Source: Macrothele yani
Lineage: Eukaryota; Arthropoda; Arachnida; Araneae; Macrothelidae
Length of the DNA stretch: 64,000 nucleotides
Reading direction: 5' to 3'
NCBI GenBank assembly: GCA_039090855.1
Contig: CM076991.1
Span: 100,762,021 to 100,826,020, forward strand
Positions 1-11,884 of the stretch are shown one piece after another (the stretch's first letter is position 1; every line of letters starts with the position of its first letter). The notes below the pieces were generated by a model. That model did not search any database, had not been told where the DNA came from, and saw only the letters and a list, made by a program, of their open reading frames with translations. A program made the translations under genes and the position numbers.

Positions 1-950
1 AATGTTCAAAAGCTGTGCGCGCCAGACGCAAAGCAAATGTACTCTACTAAACGTCCATTTAACTAATTGGTTTCTCGTTGGCTTGAGTGTGGTACGGCAG
101 TGTGGTTAATCTCTGAGACTGCGTAATATCTGCCGGATTGCATCGACGTGTGAAATGGAAACCTCTAATTCTAATATTGTAACATGCTGATTTTCGTGCA
201 CATGTTGAACTCATGACAAAGGTTTGTTATCCAAGAGCGCGAAACTGCAGATTATTTTCGTAAATGGAATCTGTTATGGAATTCAAATCGAATGGAAGCA
301 CATTTATTTGGAAAGCGAATGCATAAGAGACTGCAGTGTTACTTGCACACAATTACTATTACAAATAAGACACATCTCTGTATTTCGGATCTGGCTTGAT
401 TCAGAATTATTAAGCTCTGATCATTAAAAATTAAAAAAAAATTGGCACAATATAAAAAAATTACAGAGGATGTTCACACATTTTTAGATCGTTTCTGTTA
501 AGAAATTACAGAAAATAAAAGAAGTTCAGTTAAAGAATTGAAACTGGCAACAGACGAACACGAAAGAAACTTCTGTTGCAGTTAAATATCGTCTGCTAAG
601 AAAACGGTGCACGCAAACAAGTTGTGAATAGAAGGTTATGTTTTTGCTCATCGCGAAAAGAAATATTTGTGTTTTTTGTATTAAAAAAGTTGTGAAAATC
701 ACGGAATCAGCAGTTCTAAATGTTAAAATAAGCAATATTATTAAAATTAGAAGGATAAATCGTCAAGCATTGCTTTTAACAGGGAAAAGAACGCCAAACG
801 AATTTCCAAAGTAAGGTCTCTGGTTTTATCCACCGAACTAAAGAGCAATACCTAAGTCGTTAAAATCTATGTATTAACTGTAAACAAAGTAAGAAACAAA
901 GGATTTAATCTGAAAAAAACAACAAAAAAAAACTAATGTTTGCCGCCTTT
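1..950. other. AT-rich intergenic DNA, nothing recognised
   Basis: Short reading frames only, with no recognisable domain, repeat end or RNA gene. I see nothing specific here. Confidence 0.5.
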
Positions 951-954
951 TGCG

Positions 955-1665
955 CACGTGGCTGAGCGTAAAACATGGTGTAGACTTCATTATGAAATCA
1001 CTTAGCCAGCAGACAGATGGGAATTTATTGTGATTATCGATGAGACGTTGATCTACCTAAACGACGTAACGAAAATCGGTCAATTTACTATCGCTAGAGC
1101 AGAAAAACGACTTACAAACTTGGTTCGAAGAATCCAAAGCAAGTTTCAGTAAAGGATTCATGATCATTGCCGGTTTCTCGTACAATGGAGAATTAAAGTT
1201 AAGAAAAGTTTAAAAGAATGTTAAAATCAATTCTACATATTACCAAAATAATGTTTTAACTCCTGCATTTGAAGAAGAAATACTATTCCTGTATCCACAG
1301 AGCCTTCAAAGAGTAGAACTCCATCAAGATAAAGCTATCATACATCCGAATCTACCGCTCTATTTCTTGAAAAAATTATAAACCATACGAGTATCAATTC
1401 CATATCTTTTGCTCATATTCCTTTAAAGTCCCTTGATGTATTAACAATTAATTCTCGTGCCTTCGGACTGCTAAAAATAGCGTTTTCTAAACGCTGACCA
1501 AAAACAGTGATTTAACTATGGAAAGCAGTGGAAGAGGAATGGAATAAAATACCACTGCCAATTTTTAAAAACACCCTGTTATCTCGGAAATCTAGAAGCA
1601 GCTTCATAGTCCATAGAAAGGGCAGAACATTTAATAAATAAATAAATGGATTTTAAACATTAATT
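955..1665 (+). pseudogene. Decayed mariner/Tc1-like transposase
   Basis: This is a broken DDE transposase on the plus strand. Conceptual translation near 1015-1070 gives FIVIIDETLIYL, which matches the block around the first catalytic Asp. Near 1310-1345 it gives ELHQDKAI, resembling the second catalytic block. Near 1480-1560 it gives AFGLLK followed by LWKAVEEEWNKIPL, a C-terminal block typical of an arthropod Tc1-like family. Several stops and frame changes interrupt it, and I could not place an initiating Met or terminal inverted repeats. The family member would cut and paste DNA in the nucleus; this copy cannot encode an active enzyme. The family assignment rests on remembered motif similarity, not a search. 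Confidence 0.6.
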
Positions 1666-1669
1666 ATAT

Positions 1670-2315
1670 CGCTGGAAAGTCATTCTAAAAATGTTTGAAC
1701 CTCCTCTGTACAAAAATTGGACTGTACTATTTAGGTTGTGGGAGAAAAAGTTGTAAGGCCCAAAAACAGAAAAGCATAGATCATTCGTAAAAAGGAGAAT
1801 CTAGGAACACAAATCTCATGTATTTCTTATCGGCAGATTTAGTCTCTGATATCCTGCTCGAATTAGCCTTTCCCGCTGTTTTCCTCTCTTATTTATCCTT
1901 CATTTCCTCTTTTGACTTCTTTCATGTCCTTAACTATTTCTTCCTATGTACCATCCTTTCCTTGATATTTCCTGACACCTTAGCTTTTTAAAGCCCAAAA
2001 TTTTATTTTTGACTTTGGAAACTTTTTTTTTCGCGTTTTTGTGGTGTTTTGGTGTTGTAATAAATAAAAATAACACTGAAAACCTTTTTATAACATTTTA
2101 TTCCCCAAATACAAAATGTTTTTTGTGAACAGCATTGGGATGCAAAAGTTCAAATTTTTGATAATTTGACATCCTTTCCCTTATTTTGTTTCCCTCGTGA
2201 ACATGAAACCACGTCGTTCTTTTCAAAAAGGAATACGGTTTTGATCTCCCAACTCTGAATACAGGAAAATGATCAATAGAATATTTTTTACTTCACATGG
2301 AAATCAACAATGCAG
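1670..2315. other. Intergenic, nothing recognised
   Basis: AT-rich sequence with homopolymer runs. No coding or repeat structure was recognised. Confidence 0.4.
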
Positions 2316-2318
2316 TTT

Positions 2319-2512
2319 CTTTTTGGTTGGAGGTTTAACGACCACCGTGAGCAACTCAATGGGCTGTAAGCAGTCGCCCGTCCCTAATTTAGAGTCACTG
2401 GCTCCAGGAAAGGGGCAGAGCTAGTGCCGTAAGACAAACACAACATCCGTGCCTCACCGGGATTCGAACCCGGACCCCTTTCGGACGAACGATCAGAGGC
2501 CATCACTTAGTT
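2319..2512 (-). mobile_element. tRNA-derived SINE, family 1, head-truncated
   Basis: Reverse-strand copy of the most frequent SINE in this window. The B box (GGTTCGAATCC, reverse strand) lies near 2460. The tRNA-unrelated body and the tail ending TTAACGACCACCGTGAGCAA (plus-strand view) lie to the left. The A-box end of the tRNA-like head is missing at about 2512. Other copies occur near 8.4, 22.7, 25.6, 38.4, 38.8, 46.3, 50.8 and 60.2 kb. Confidence 0.8.
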
Positions 2513-2519
2513 TCAATAT

Positions 2520-2985
2520 TCGCTTTTATTTACTTAAAAGAATTACAACAGAACATCCCCAACCTCACACGCAGTGTGAGAGAAGGGGAGAAATAAAACA
2601 AAATGTAGATATTTAGGTCTGAAATAATTGTTCATTGAAGTCTTGGAACATCACTGGAGTGAATCAATTTATAGAAGTAATTTGTGCAGTTCTAGTGACA
2701 TGGGAATCACTGGTGGCAGAGAGTCACTATGAGCATGAAGAGAACTGTGTACAAAAGGTGACATCAGCAGGAAGCAAACACAATCCAGTTCCAGGAGGAA
2801 ACATGGTGAGGGAACAGTAAAAATAGAAATTTCCGACGTACGTTTAAGAGTATTAAAACAGCAGATGAACAGTCTGGTCACTACAAAACCGTTACCAGGA
2901 ACGACACGGCGACCATGTTTTGAAGAAGGCAGGTAACCGTGCCGTATCATTCGCCAAAGAGTATTTCAGGGTGAGTCTGGCTTTA
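2520..2985. other. Intergenic, nothing recognised
   Basis: Short opposing reading frames only. No recognisable product. The right edge approaches the 3' end of the minus-strand LINE. Confidence 0.35.
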
Positions 2986-3149
2986 TCCCTGTTGCGGTAG
3001 TGTGCAACCAAGGAGATAGATAATCTGATAGGATCTGGATCTTGTAACTGTAGCAGGTGAGAGAAAATAATATATTTAGCTAGGATAAATAAATACGAAC
3101 AAACTGGTAAAATAGAGGAGAAACTTGTAGAACTGTGGCCGAGGAAACG

Positions 3150-6100
3150 TTAATCTTCTATGGTGAGATCACTGGTACAAGAAGGATGTGGAGGTTGAAA
3201 CATACTGTGAAATAGCGGGAGCAGCGTCGGACAGTAAACAAACATGTGTAAGACGTCTCCAACGACGTTACAAAAAGGACAGAGATCTGATGATACTATA
3301 TTTGTCCGGAACAAAGTCGAAGGGATAGTCGATTGTGCAAAAACCTCCAGTGCATATTAAGTTCTGAGGAGAGGGTCCGTGAATGTTGGGCAGTAGACCA
3401 GACCGAGGTCTACTGCCCAACATTCAGAATGAACAGAGGGGATAGAGCAAGGTACCGCAGAAGAAAAACGGAGAAATCGGTACAGGGTGCGGGTGGAAAG
3501 GCTGTGGAGAGGGAGGAGGTCATCGGAAAAGGGAAGGAAGAACGGGAAAAGGAGAGGGGCAGAGGAAACGGAAAAGAGGCCAGAGGAATCGACTAGGGAA
3601 GGAAAAAGTGTTTGAAGAGCATGTTTAAGTTGGACGAGGGTAGGAGGGTGGGAAAAAGGTCAGAAACGGGTTTCCGTGAAAAATCAGGGAGGACCAGTTG
3701 GGAAACGGAGACTACACCATCGTGTAGCCATGCGGTGAAAAAGAAAAAGTTGGCAGTAGGGGGATGGAGGACGGAGGAGAAAAAAAGAGGCTCGGAAAGA
3801 AGATCAAGAGTGGAAGAGGGGAGTTGACGAATGAGTGGTAAAGAACGAAGGAACTGAACAGCTTCATGGTAGACTAGAGGAAAACGGGGGGATGACAGTG
3901 TGAATATCCATCTTGAGAAGAAGATGGACGGTGAGGTAAGGATTAAGGGGGAAGTCATAACATTAAGCAGAAGAATGGAAGCGGAAGTGTCTGGTTGAAC
4001 TGTCAAACGGAGAAATTTGAAAATTCTTACAGCTTTATAACGTATGGTAAACTCTGGCATATTGAGGCCACCACAAGTCGAACTAACGAAAGGATGTGGG
4101 TGCCAGCAAGCCGTGCACGACTGTGGTAGGTCAAACAACACTTGAGTTTGGACAAGTAAGCAGCGGTGTGACGTAGTTTCCTGATAAGGGGTCTCCAGGT
4201 GGCAGCCGCTGCTGAGACCCGGCTGCCAATGTGCACCCCAAGTATCTTTTGACTGGTGGAAGTCCAATGAGCGCCCCACAGTGCATCAGGGCGATGTCTC
4301 CAGGAGCCTCGCCACAAGCCTGTACACTTTGAAAGGTTAAACGAAGCGCCGGAAGCCGCAGCATACACTTGATACCACGCAAGAATAATTGTGAATTGCC
4401 ATTCTTCTCGGATGATAACTGTGAGATCATCGGCGTAGGCAGTAAAAACGATAGAAGGGTGCCTGGTGCTATGCTGAATGGTGGAGGGGGAGGTTGTAGA
4501 AGAGAACGGATAGAGCAAACAAAAGGCTCAAGAACTAGAGAGAAAAGTTGTCCGGAAAGAGGACATCCTTGACGGATGCCCTTACGAAACGGAATGGGGG
4601 CTGTAAGGAAGGAGGCCGTCCGGATATGGACAACTGAGCCCTGGTATAGGGCAAGGAGGGCTGTGATAAAGACAGATGGCAAACCGAAGGCAGAGAGCAC
4701 AGAGGAAAGCCACTGATGACTCACGTTATCAAAGGCCTGCCTCTGATCAAGACTGAGGAAGGCTAAGGGTTCGGAGGAAAGGTGGGCAAGGCAATATGAG
4801 TCACGGAGGAGATTAATATTAGTATGAATGCTTCGGCCAGGGATGGTGTACGTTTCATCAGGATGTATGACGGTGGGAAGGACAGGGTTTAATCGAAGAG
4901 AGAGTATTTTAGTATAAATCTTGTAGTAAACATTAAAGATGGATATAGGACGTCAGTTATCCAACTCCAGCAGACACCCTTTCTTTGGAAGAAGAATGAT
5001 GTGAGCTAGAGTAAAAGCGGGGGAAGAACAGATAAGGAAAAAGCAGCTGTAAAGCAAGGCAATAGGAGAGGGTGTAGGAAAGAAGAAAACGTGCGAAAGA
5101 AATTAACTGTCAACCCGTCAGGACCAGGTGATGAGTGACAGTTAAGTAAGGCAAGTGACTGTACTACTTCTGCTGCGGTGATAGGCATAGAAAGAGATGC
5201 AACAAGATGCGATGAAATATGTGGTAAGGCACGAAGAATCGAATCAGCATGCGGAGAACTTGGCTGGAACTGAGCAAACCGTGACTGGAAATATGTTCTA
5301 ACACCGGAGCAAATGAGAGTGGAGAGTGGGGTCATTAGTAACAGTTCCATCAGGCAACTTCAGATTACGGAGCTGATGAGCAGAACGTTTGTGGAATTCC
5401 AGTTGTTGAACCTATTCACATAAACAGTCATTTGGCTGGAGATGAAGGAGCTTGAGGCGGTGAACAGCTTGTTGGGAGACAGGAAGTAGCAAGGCACAAA
5501 GTTCAGCTTGGTAATGAGAAAACAGCCGAGAATCAAGATCTAGAGTGGAAAAAATCGAGCGTGCAGCATCAATCCTCATAGAGGCGGTAGTACGTTTTTC
5601 GTAGGAATATTGTTTGGTATAAAGAAGTATCCGGGCAAGGGACAAGGAGCAAAAGGGAGCATATATAAGGCTTGTTGGAGCTGCGATTGGATGGAATTTA
5701 CGTAAGTTGAATCAAGTAAAAGATCATCATCAAGGGTCCAAGTACGGTAGTATTGACGAGGGGATGGACCGGTGTGAAGACACATTACGACACAGCTGTG
5801 GTCGGAAGAAACTGTCGGTGTGTGAGAAAGGTATATAACTGAAGGAAGAAGAATTGAAGAAACATAAAACCGGTCAAGTCGGGAAGTTGTAGGGGAGGAA
5901 GTGGAGTAGGAGCGCCAGGTGTACGAACGAAAAAATGGGTACAGGTGTCGAAAAGAATCTTGGAGTTGTAGCTGGTTGATGGCTGTAGAAAGTGCTCGGT
6001 TAAGAAAATACCTGGTATCCGTGGAACAGTCAGATCTGTCGAGGGATGGGTCAAGGGTGCAGTTAAAATCACCACCAAAGATGACAATATCAGTGGCCGG

Positions 6101-6500
6101 AAGACCTTGAACACAGGAAACAAAATGCTCAAAAAGGCAGTCTGCATACTGTTGATTGCCGTAAACATAGATGTTGAAGATATGATATCGGAAGTTGTGA
6201 AGTCGGAAGGACAGAAGCTGCAGGAGGTCACGATAAATCAGTTGGACCGTGATATCAGTAATGAAGGATCGAAGACGAAAATGGATGACCACCGTAAGTC
6301 CTGCGCGAAGACTAAGTCGATGGACATGGTAGAATTGAAATGGCCAGGTTCGCCACCGGTGGTATGGGGTGTTGGGATGACAGTTAGTCTCCTGTAGCAA
6401 TAATATATCCGCATCATGCGGTGTAATATCTTTAAACACTAACGCATTGGTAGGAGGGACGGAGCATCCCTTACAGTTGAAAGAAAGTAATTTTAATGTG
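3150..6500 (-). pseudogene. LINE ORF2 (endonuclease-reverse transcriptase), multiply frameshifted
   Basis: ORF2 of the same LINE would nick target DNA and copy the RNA at the nick. The endonuclease runs from about 6500 to 5580: SFNCKG at its start, then LLLQETN, FGGDFNCTL, SRLDRFYVS and SSDHSCV, so all key endonuclease blocks are visible. Reverse transcriptase follows: SSPGPDGLTVNFF (near 5110), IRQGCPLSGQLFSLVLEPF (near 4560) and the catalytic YADD in FTAYADDLTVII (near 4440). A C-terminal motif CPFCNVVGDVLHMFVYC lies near 3270-3230. The domains sit in different frames (pieces at 6439-5576, 5645-5412, 5350-5006, 4724-4131, 4518-4027 and 4279-3593), so at least five frame changes separate them. 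Catalytic residues survive but the gene is dead. Confidence 0.75.
3380..3426. repeat. Perfect 20-bp hairpin in the LINE 3' region
   Basis: Arms 3380-3399 and 3407-3426 are exact reverse complements (first arm begins TGAATGTTGGGCAG) around a 7-nt loop. The perfection is out of keeping with the decayed LINE around it. Confidence 0.85.
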
Positions 6501-6672
6501 AAAGAGGTTGTAGTGGTTGAATATTACTATCAGCACTTCTGTGAAGACTGGTCACACGTTTCTTTAAGTTAGATGTCTGTGCATTAGTGACTGTGTCAAT
6601 GTTCAGCAAAAGAGCAAGCAGACTCTGAAGTTGGGTGATAATAGTAGGAAGCTGAGCATTACGTGATTGATC

Positions 6673-7641
6673 TCAGTCTAGCTGCTTGAAAGGACGTGAC
6701 GGTTGATTGAGTATGATGAGAGCAAGATCAGACGGCGCCAGCGGCCCGTCTAATGCAGGGAAAGTTTCCAGATATTCAGCGAAAGCTTTTTGATCCAACA
6801 ATTTTGGAACAGCTGGGGACTTAAGAGACGTAGGAGTTGCAGGAGGAGATGAAGACTGTCGAATTGGCGAACGGGAACGAGAGCAGCGTGGAGAAGACGT
6901 CACCTGCGAGATTGAACTTTGTCTAGTACGTTTCAACGTGGGAAAGCCGGGAGAAGCTGGTGGGTGTAGGACAGTTAGATCTGACCCCACATTAGGGTAT
7001 CCAAGGGAAGAAGATGAAGCAACACGACGGAGGGGTTGCCATTCCTTTTTGGAGATAATACCCTCCGAAGAACGTAGAGGTACCACAGCAGCAAGTGGCT
7101 CCAACAATGGAGAGGTGGTCAAAGTTCCCGTAGTAGAGATCTAAGACTTGGAGACTGCTGATGAATCATCATTTGCTGTGGGAGAAGCCTCTGGAGCAAC
7201 AGTAGCAGGGATCAAGGACATCTGTGGAGCCGAACTTGGTGTGGCCAGAGAAACTGGTGTTGAGTGTAGGGTATTGACTTCGGGCGGTATGGAAATAGGT
7301 GGCTTGGCAGATGCATGTGGACAACGTGATTGGATGTGGCCATATGCCTTGCATTTAAAACAATTCAAGGCAGTAACGATATCAATCCGGAAAATCTGCT
7401 TCCCTACAACCACAGTGAGGTCAGTAGGGCAGTCAGCAATGGCATCTTCAGTAGGGAACAGGATCCTTGCTTGGCGAAGCAGACTTAAGATGTTCCTGTC
7501 ATCTGGGTCTGTTGGTGCGGAAGACAGAGTGAAAATGGAACCAACTACCTTTCCACACCGGAAAAGGGCAGCCATTAAGTAATGGTCCTTGATTTCTGGC
7601 GGTACTGGGTAGCACGTAACAAGTTCGCCATCTTTTGACAT
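6673..7641 (-). pseudogene. LINE ORF1 (gag-like, CCHC zinc knuckle)
   Basis: This is the nucleic-acid-binding ORF1 of the LINE. The first segment (7641-7141, 166 aa) contains one CCHC knuckle, CFKCKAYGHIQSRC, spaced C-x2-C-x4-H-x4-C at about residues 94-107. A Pro/Ser/Thr-rich tail follows. An in-frame stop lies at about 7141-7143, and the same frame continues to 6673, so a single nonsense change splits a protein of about 322 residues. In this family ORF1 coats the element RNA to form the transposition particle. The Met at 7641 is probably internal to the original protein, since related ORF1s carry more sequence upstream. No frameshift was seen within this stretch. Confidence 0.7.
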
Positions 7642-7664
7642 GGAACTGAAAAACTCAATAAATA

Positions 7665-8415
7665 AATGTCAGTAATTTCTGTATCATAAATTTTATTTTT
7701 CACTGTCATTATTGACGGGATTTCATCTAGTGATCTATAACACGATGAAGTGTAACCTGTAGATAGCCTAGGCCAAATCCACACACCTCGCTCTCAGACT
7801 TGCGATTCATCTTTTCTTTCTATCTTGAAATCAGATATTAGCTTGCGCATGCACAGAGGGAATTTCTTTTCTGTATCACATTTCATCGCTGTTAGGATCA
7901 TTTTTTACGTTCGTGTAAATCAGAATAATAATAATATTTTTTTTCGAAAAACTAAACAGTTGAAATACTTACTACTGCCGTCGCCACAGTTTAGAAAATA
8001 TTAAAATATTTACTTTTATGACTCACATACCTTCTTTTATTGATTCTACGAAGATAACATTCATTAATCCATCTATCTAAGTATCGCTCATTGCCTGGAA
8101 TTGGTGAATTGGTTTGTTGTTATGGTTTAATTCCACTTATTATCTAAAGGTCTTTGGCTCGGTTTGGTCGTGAATGACGCAAATACATGCAATGTCTTGT
8201 ACGTTAACGAACGCATACTGTCGAATCACTCGTTTTATTTCACACCCACAAAGATCTTTCATGCGAAAAACGCATAGGATAAATTATCTACAAAGAGCAA
8301 AAGGGTTATCTTTAATTGTTTTTATTGGGGTGTTTGGAAAAAAAAACCCGGTGTTTTTGATACAACAGTTTTACTTACCCAGAACCTCGAAAGATTCAAA
8401 ACTAAATTTCAAATT
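7665..8415. other. Intergenic, nothing recognised
   Basis: AT-rich sequence between the LINE 5' end and the next SINE. No domain or repeat end was recognised. Confidence 0.4.
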
Positions 8416-8600
8416 CTGATCATTCGACCGAGAAGGGTCCGGGTTCGAATCCCGGTGAGGCATGGATGTTTTGTTTGTCTTACGGCATTGGCTCTCTCTC
8501 TCTCTTCACTGGAACCAGTGACCCTAAACTAGGGACAGGCGACTGCTTATAGCCCATTGAGTTGCTCATGGTGTTCCTTAAACCTTCAATCAAAAAATAT
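8416..8600 (+). mobile_element. tRNA-derived SINE, family 1, 5' truncated
   Basis: Plus-strand copy that begins within the tRNA-like head. The B box GGTTCGAATCC is at about 8441. The shared body follows, including GCGACTGCTTATAGCCCATT (with one change) and the tail near 8570-8600. Confidence 0.8.
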
Positions 8601-8639
8601 GTCATCGTGTTCAATAGTTGGAACCCATCTGTTTGCCAG

Positions 8640-11008
8640 TTGTTCAATTCCTGTACGTTATCAAGATTTCAGTTTAGAGGCAAATAATTGTTGGCACTTG
8701 GGTTCGACGTCGTCTAAAGTAGTCAGATACTTGTTATCAAGCTTTCGGTTTAGAGGCAAAGAATTATTGGCACTTGGGTTCGACGTCATCTAAAGTAGTC
8801 AGCTTCTTGTTATCAAGCTTTCGGTTGACAACGTTATTAAGCTTTCGGTTGATAACGTTATTAAGCTTTCGGTTGATAACGTTATTAAGCTTTCGGTTGA
8901 TAACGTTATTAAGCTTTCGGTTGAAAACGTTATTAAGCTTTCGGTTTAGAGGCAAAGAATTACTGGCACTTGGGTTCGACGTCGTCTAAAGTAGTCAGAT
9001 TCTTGTTATTAAGCTTTCGGTTTAGAGGCAAAGAATTATTGGCACTTGGGTTCGACGTCGTCTAAAGTAGTCAGCTTCTTGTTATCAAGCTTTCGGTTAA
9101 TAAATTTATTAGGTTTTCGGTTGATAACGTTATTAAGCTTTCGGTTTAGAGGCAAAGAATTCCTGGCACTTGGGTTCGACGTCGTCTAAAGTAGTCAGAT
9201 TCTTGTTATCAAGCTTTCGGTTTAGAGGCAAAGAATTATTGGCACTTGGGTTCGACGTCATCTAAAGTAGTCAGCTTCTTGTTATCAAGCTTTCGGTTGA
9301 TAACGTTATTAAGCTTTCGGTTGATAACGTTATTAAGCTTTCGGTTTAGAGGCAAAGAATTACTGGCACTTGGGTTCGACGTCGTCTAAAGTAGTCAGAT
9401 TCTTGTTATCAAGCTTTCGGTTTAGAGGCAAAGAATTATTGGCACTTGGGTTCGACGTCATCTAAAGTAGTCAGCTTCTTGTTATCAAGCTTTCGGTTGA
9501 TAACGTTATTAAGCTTTCGGTTGATAACGTTATTAAGCTTTCGGTTTAGAGGCAAAGAATTACTGGCACTTGGGTTCGACGTCGTCTAAAGTAGTCAGAT
9601 TCTTGTTATCAAGCTTTCGGTTTAGAGTCAAAGAATTATTGGCACTTGGGTTCGACGTCGTCTAAAGTAGTCAGCTTCTTGTTATCAAGCTTTCGGTTGA
9701 TAACGTTCGTAAGCTTTCGGTTTAGAGGCAAAGAATTACTGGCACTTGGGTTCGACGTCGTCTAAAGTAGTCAGCTTCTTGTTATCAAGCTTTCGGTTTA
9801 GAGGCAAATAATTATTGGCACTTGGGTTCGACGTCGTCTAAAGTAGTCAGCTTCTTGTTATCAAGCTTTCGGTTGATAAATTTATTAAGTTTTCGGTTGA
9901 TAACGTTATTAAGCTTTCGGTTTAGAGGCAAAGAATTCCTGGCACTTGGGTTCGACGTCGTCTAAAGTAGTCAGATTCTTGTTATCAAACTTTCGGTTTA
10001 GAGGCAAAGAATTATTAGCACTTGGGTTCGACGTCATCTAAAGTAGTCAGCTTCTTGTTATCAAGCTTTCGGTTGATAACGTTATTAAGCTTTCGGTTGA
10101 TAACGTTATTTAGCTTTCGGTTTAGAGGCAAAGAATTACTGGCACTTGGGTTCGACGTCGTCTAAAGTAGTCAGATTCTTGTTATCAAGCTTTCGGTTTA
10201 GAGGCAAAGAATTATTGGCACTTGGGTTCGACGTCATCAAAAATAGTCAGCTTCTTGTTATCAAGCTTTCAGTTGATAACGTTATTAAGTTTTCGGTTGA
10301 TAACGTTATTAAGTTTTCGGTTGATAACGTTATTAAGATTTCGGTTTAGAGGCAAAGAATTACTGGCACTTGGGTTCGACGTCGTCTAAAGTAGTCAGAT
10401 TCTTGTTATCAAGCTTTCGGTTTAGAGGCAAAGAATTATTGGCACATGGGTTCGACGTCGTCTAAAGTAGTCAGCTTCTTGTTATCAAGCTTTCGGTTTA
10501 GAGGCAAATAATTATTTGCACTTGGGTTCGACGTCGTCTAAAGTAGTCAGCTTCTTGTTATCAAGCTTTCGGTTAATAAATTTATTAAGTTTTCGGTTGA
10601 TAACGTTATTAAGCTTTCGGTTTAGAGGCAAAGAATTCCTGGCACTTGGGTTCGACGTCGTCTAAAGTAGTCAGATTCTTGTTATCAAGCTTTCGGTTTA
10701 GAGGCAAAGAATTATTGGCACTTGGGTTCGACGTAATCTAAAGTAGTCAGCTTCTTGTTATCAAGCTTTCGGTTGATAACGTTATTAAGCTTTCGGTTTA
10801 GAGGCAAAGAATTACTGGCACTTGGGTTCGACGTCGTCTAAAGTAGTCAGATTATTGTTATCAAGCTTTCGGTTTAGAGGCAAAGAATTATTGGCACATG
10901 GGTTCGACGTCGTCTAAAGTAGTCAGCTTCTTGTTATCAAGCTTTCGGTTTAGAGGCAAAGAATTATTGGCACTTGGGTTCGACGTCGTCTAAAGTAGTC
11001 AGCTTCTT
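8640..11008. repeat. Nested minisatellite of 76-bp and 24-bp units
   Basis: About 2.37 kb made of two unit types that share the start AAGCTTTCGGTT. The long unit (76 bp) contains GGCACTTGGGTTCGACGTCG and ends in TTGTTATC. The short unit (24 bp) continues GATAACGTTATT and occurs in runs of up to about five (8820-8940). Long units usually alternate between forms with CAGATTC and CAGCTTC, giving a higher-order pattern. Short units hold two palindromes (AAGCTT and ATAACGTTAT) and long units hold CGACGTCG. The array ends abruptly against a mariner copy at about 11008. The reading frames inside it are periodic artefacts. Confidence 0.9.
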
Positions 11009-11884
11009 GCCACGGAGAAAATGCGCCATCTCCCAAAACAAGTGGTATCCTGAAGGGGCAAGGACAGGATTATATGCTGGATGTAACAGGAGTTCAGTTC
11101 TTGAAGTTTAACTTGTGTCCAATGAGAGGTATGAGGTTTTACATTGTTTTGTTGCAGCAGTGCTCGCTTTCGGTTGACTAAGGCAGGATACTTCCTCTGA
11201 ACTTTGTCATATATCATGTCCAGTTGCCGAGAATACAGTTCGGCATTGATCGACCAGCCATTCGGAATGAGCTCAAAGTATATTACACCTTCTTGATTCT
11301 ACTAGACACAAAGCATGAACTTTTTCTCAAAATGTCCGCGTTTGGGAGCAGGTAAAGCTGGTTCACCTCTATTTAGCCACTGTTGTGAAGAATCTGGATT
11401 ACGCAGATATATGCATTTTTTCATCCCCAGTAGCTATTCTTTTGATAAATCGAGTATCGCGTGGATTTCTGAGCAGTTCCTTACATACCTCGACTCGTCC
11501 TTGAGCTTGCGCTGGTGTGAGCTCATGAGGTACCTCGCGACATCGTCTGTAAAGCTTTCCTATCTTGTGCAGGTGTTCAGCGATGGCAGACTCGGTAGCT
11601 CCCAGTACTTCGGAGAGTTTGCGAATGCGTGTTTTTCGATTGTGCTCCACAGCTGCTTACAAGGCGTCCGAATCAACAGCAGCGAACCTACTCGAACCTT
11701 ACTTTCTTTTCAACCTCAAGTGATCATCTGCAAATTTCTTGAACCATGTTTGCGCGGTCCGAATAGTCGCCAGGACTTCATCTTCAACTTCGTTAACTTT
11801 TCGGACTGCTTCAGCACCTTTAAACCCCTGTTTCTAGTAACGTCGCAATAGAACCAATGCTCGTATTTTAGACTTTGTAGCCAT
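11008..11884 (-). pseudogene. Mariner transposase, truncated at its 3' end
   Basis: A mariner-family transposase on the minus strand. The start (ATG at 11884-11882) reads MATKSKIRALVLLRRY and then meets a stop. Helix-turn-helix sequence follows, including TWFKKFADDHLRLKRK and RIRKLSEVLGATESAIAEHL. The block VPHELTPAQAQGRVEVCKEL and then RFIKRIATGDEK covers the first catalytic Asp. The block PALVNRKRALLQQNNVKPHT contains the second catalytic position, where the usual Asp of DNARPH reads Asn. The third acidic residue and the 3' inverted repeat are missing because the copy ends at the minisatellite near 11008. Several stops and frame changes make it inactive. Mariner enzymes excise and insert DNA at TA; this copy is a fossil. 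Confidence 0.8.

Larger units (their letters stand above)
2990..7660 (-). mobile_element. Tx1/L1-like non-LTR retrotransposon, decayed
   Basis: Minus-strand LINE of about 4.7 kb with the standard order: ORF1 with a zinc knuckle (7641-6673), then ORF2 with an apurinic-type endonuclease, reverse transcriptase and a C-terminal CCHC-like motif (about 6500-3150). The 5' end seems lost just upstream of 7641, because ORF1 begins inside the usual N-terminal region. The 3' boundary near 2990 is approximate and no poly(A) tail or target duplication was found. The IRQGCPLSGQLFSLVLEPF block and the single-knuckle ORF1 suggest the Tx1 branch of the L1 group; that clade call is from memory. Confidence 0.75.

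Noticed and set aside
3593..4279. 228-codon novel gene on the minus strand
   Set aside because: It overlaps the decayed LINE ORF2; its first part is LINE sequence in a shifted frame and the rest is LINE 3' sequence.
8764..8955. Repetitive NRKLNNV peptide as a possible structural (silk-like) protein
   Set aside because: It is the 24-bp minisatellite unit read in frame (24 is a multiple of three); the frame is lost in neighbouring long units.
8640..11008. CRISPR-like array
   Set aside because: Units are contiguous and nearly identical, without unique spacers, and the surrounding genome is animal.
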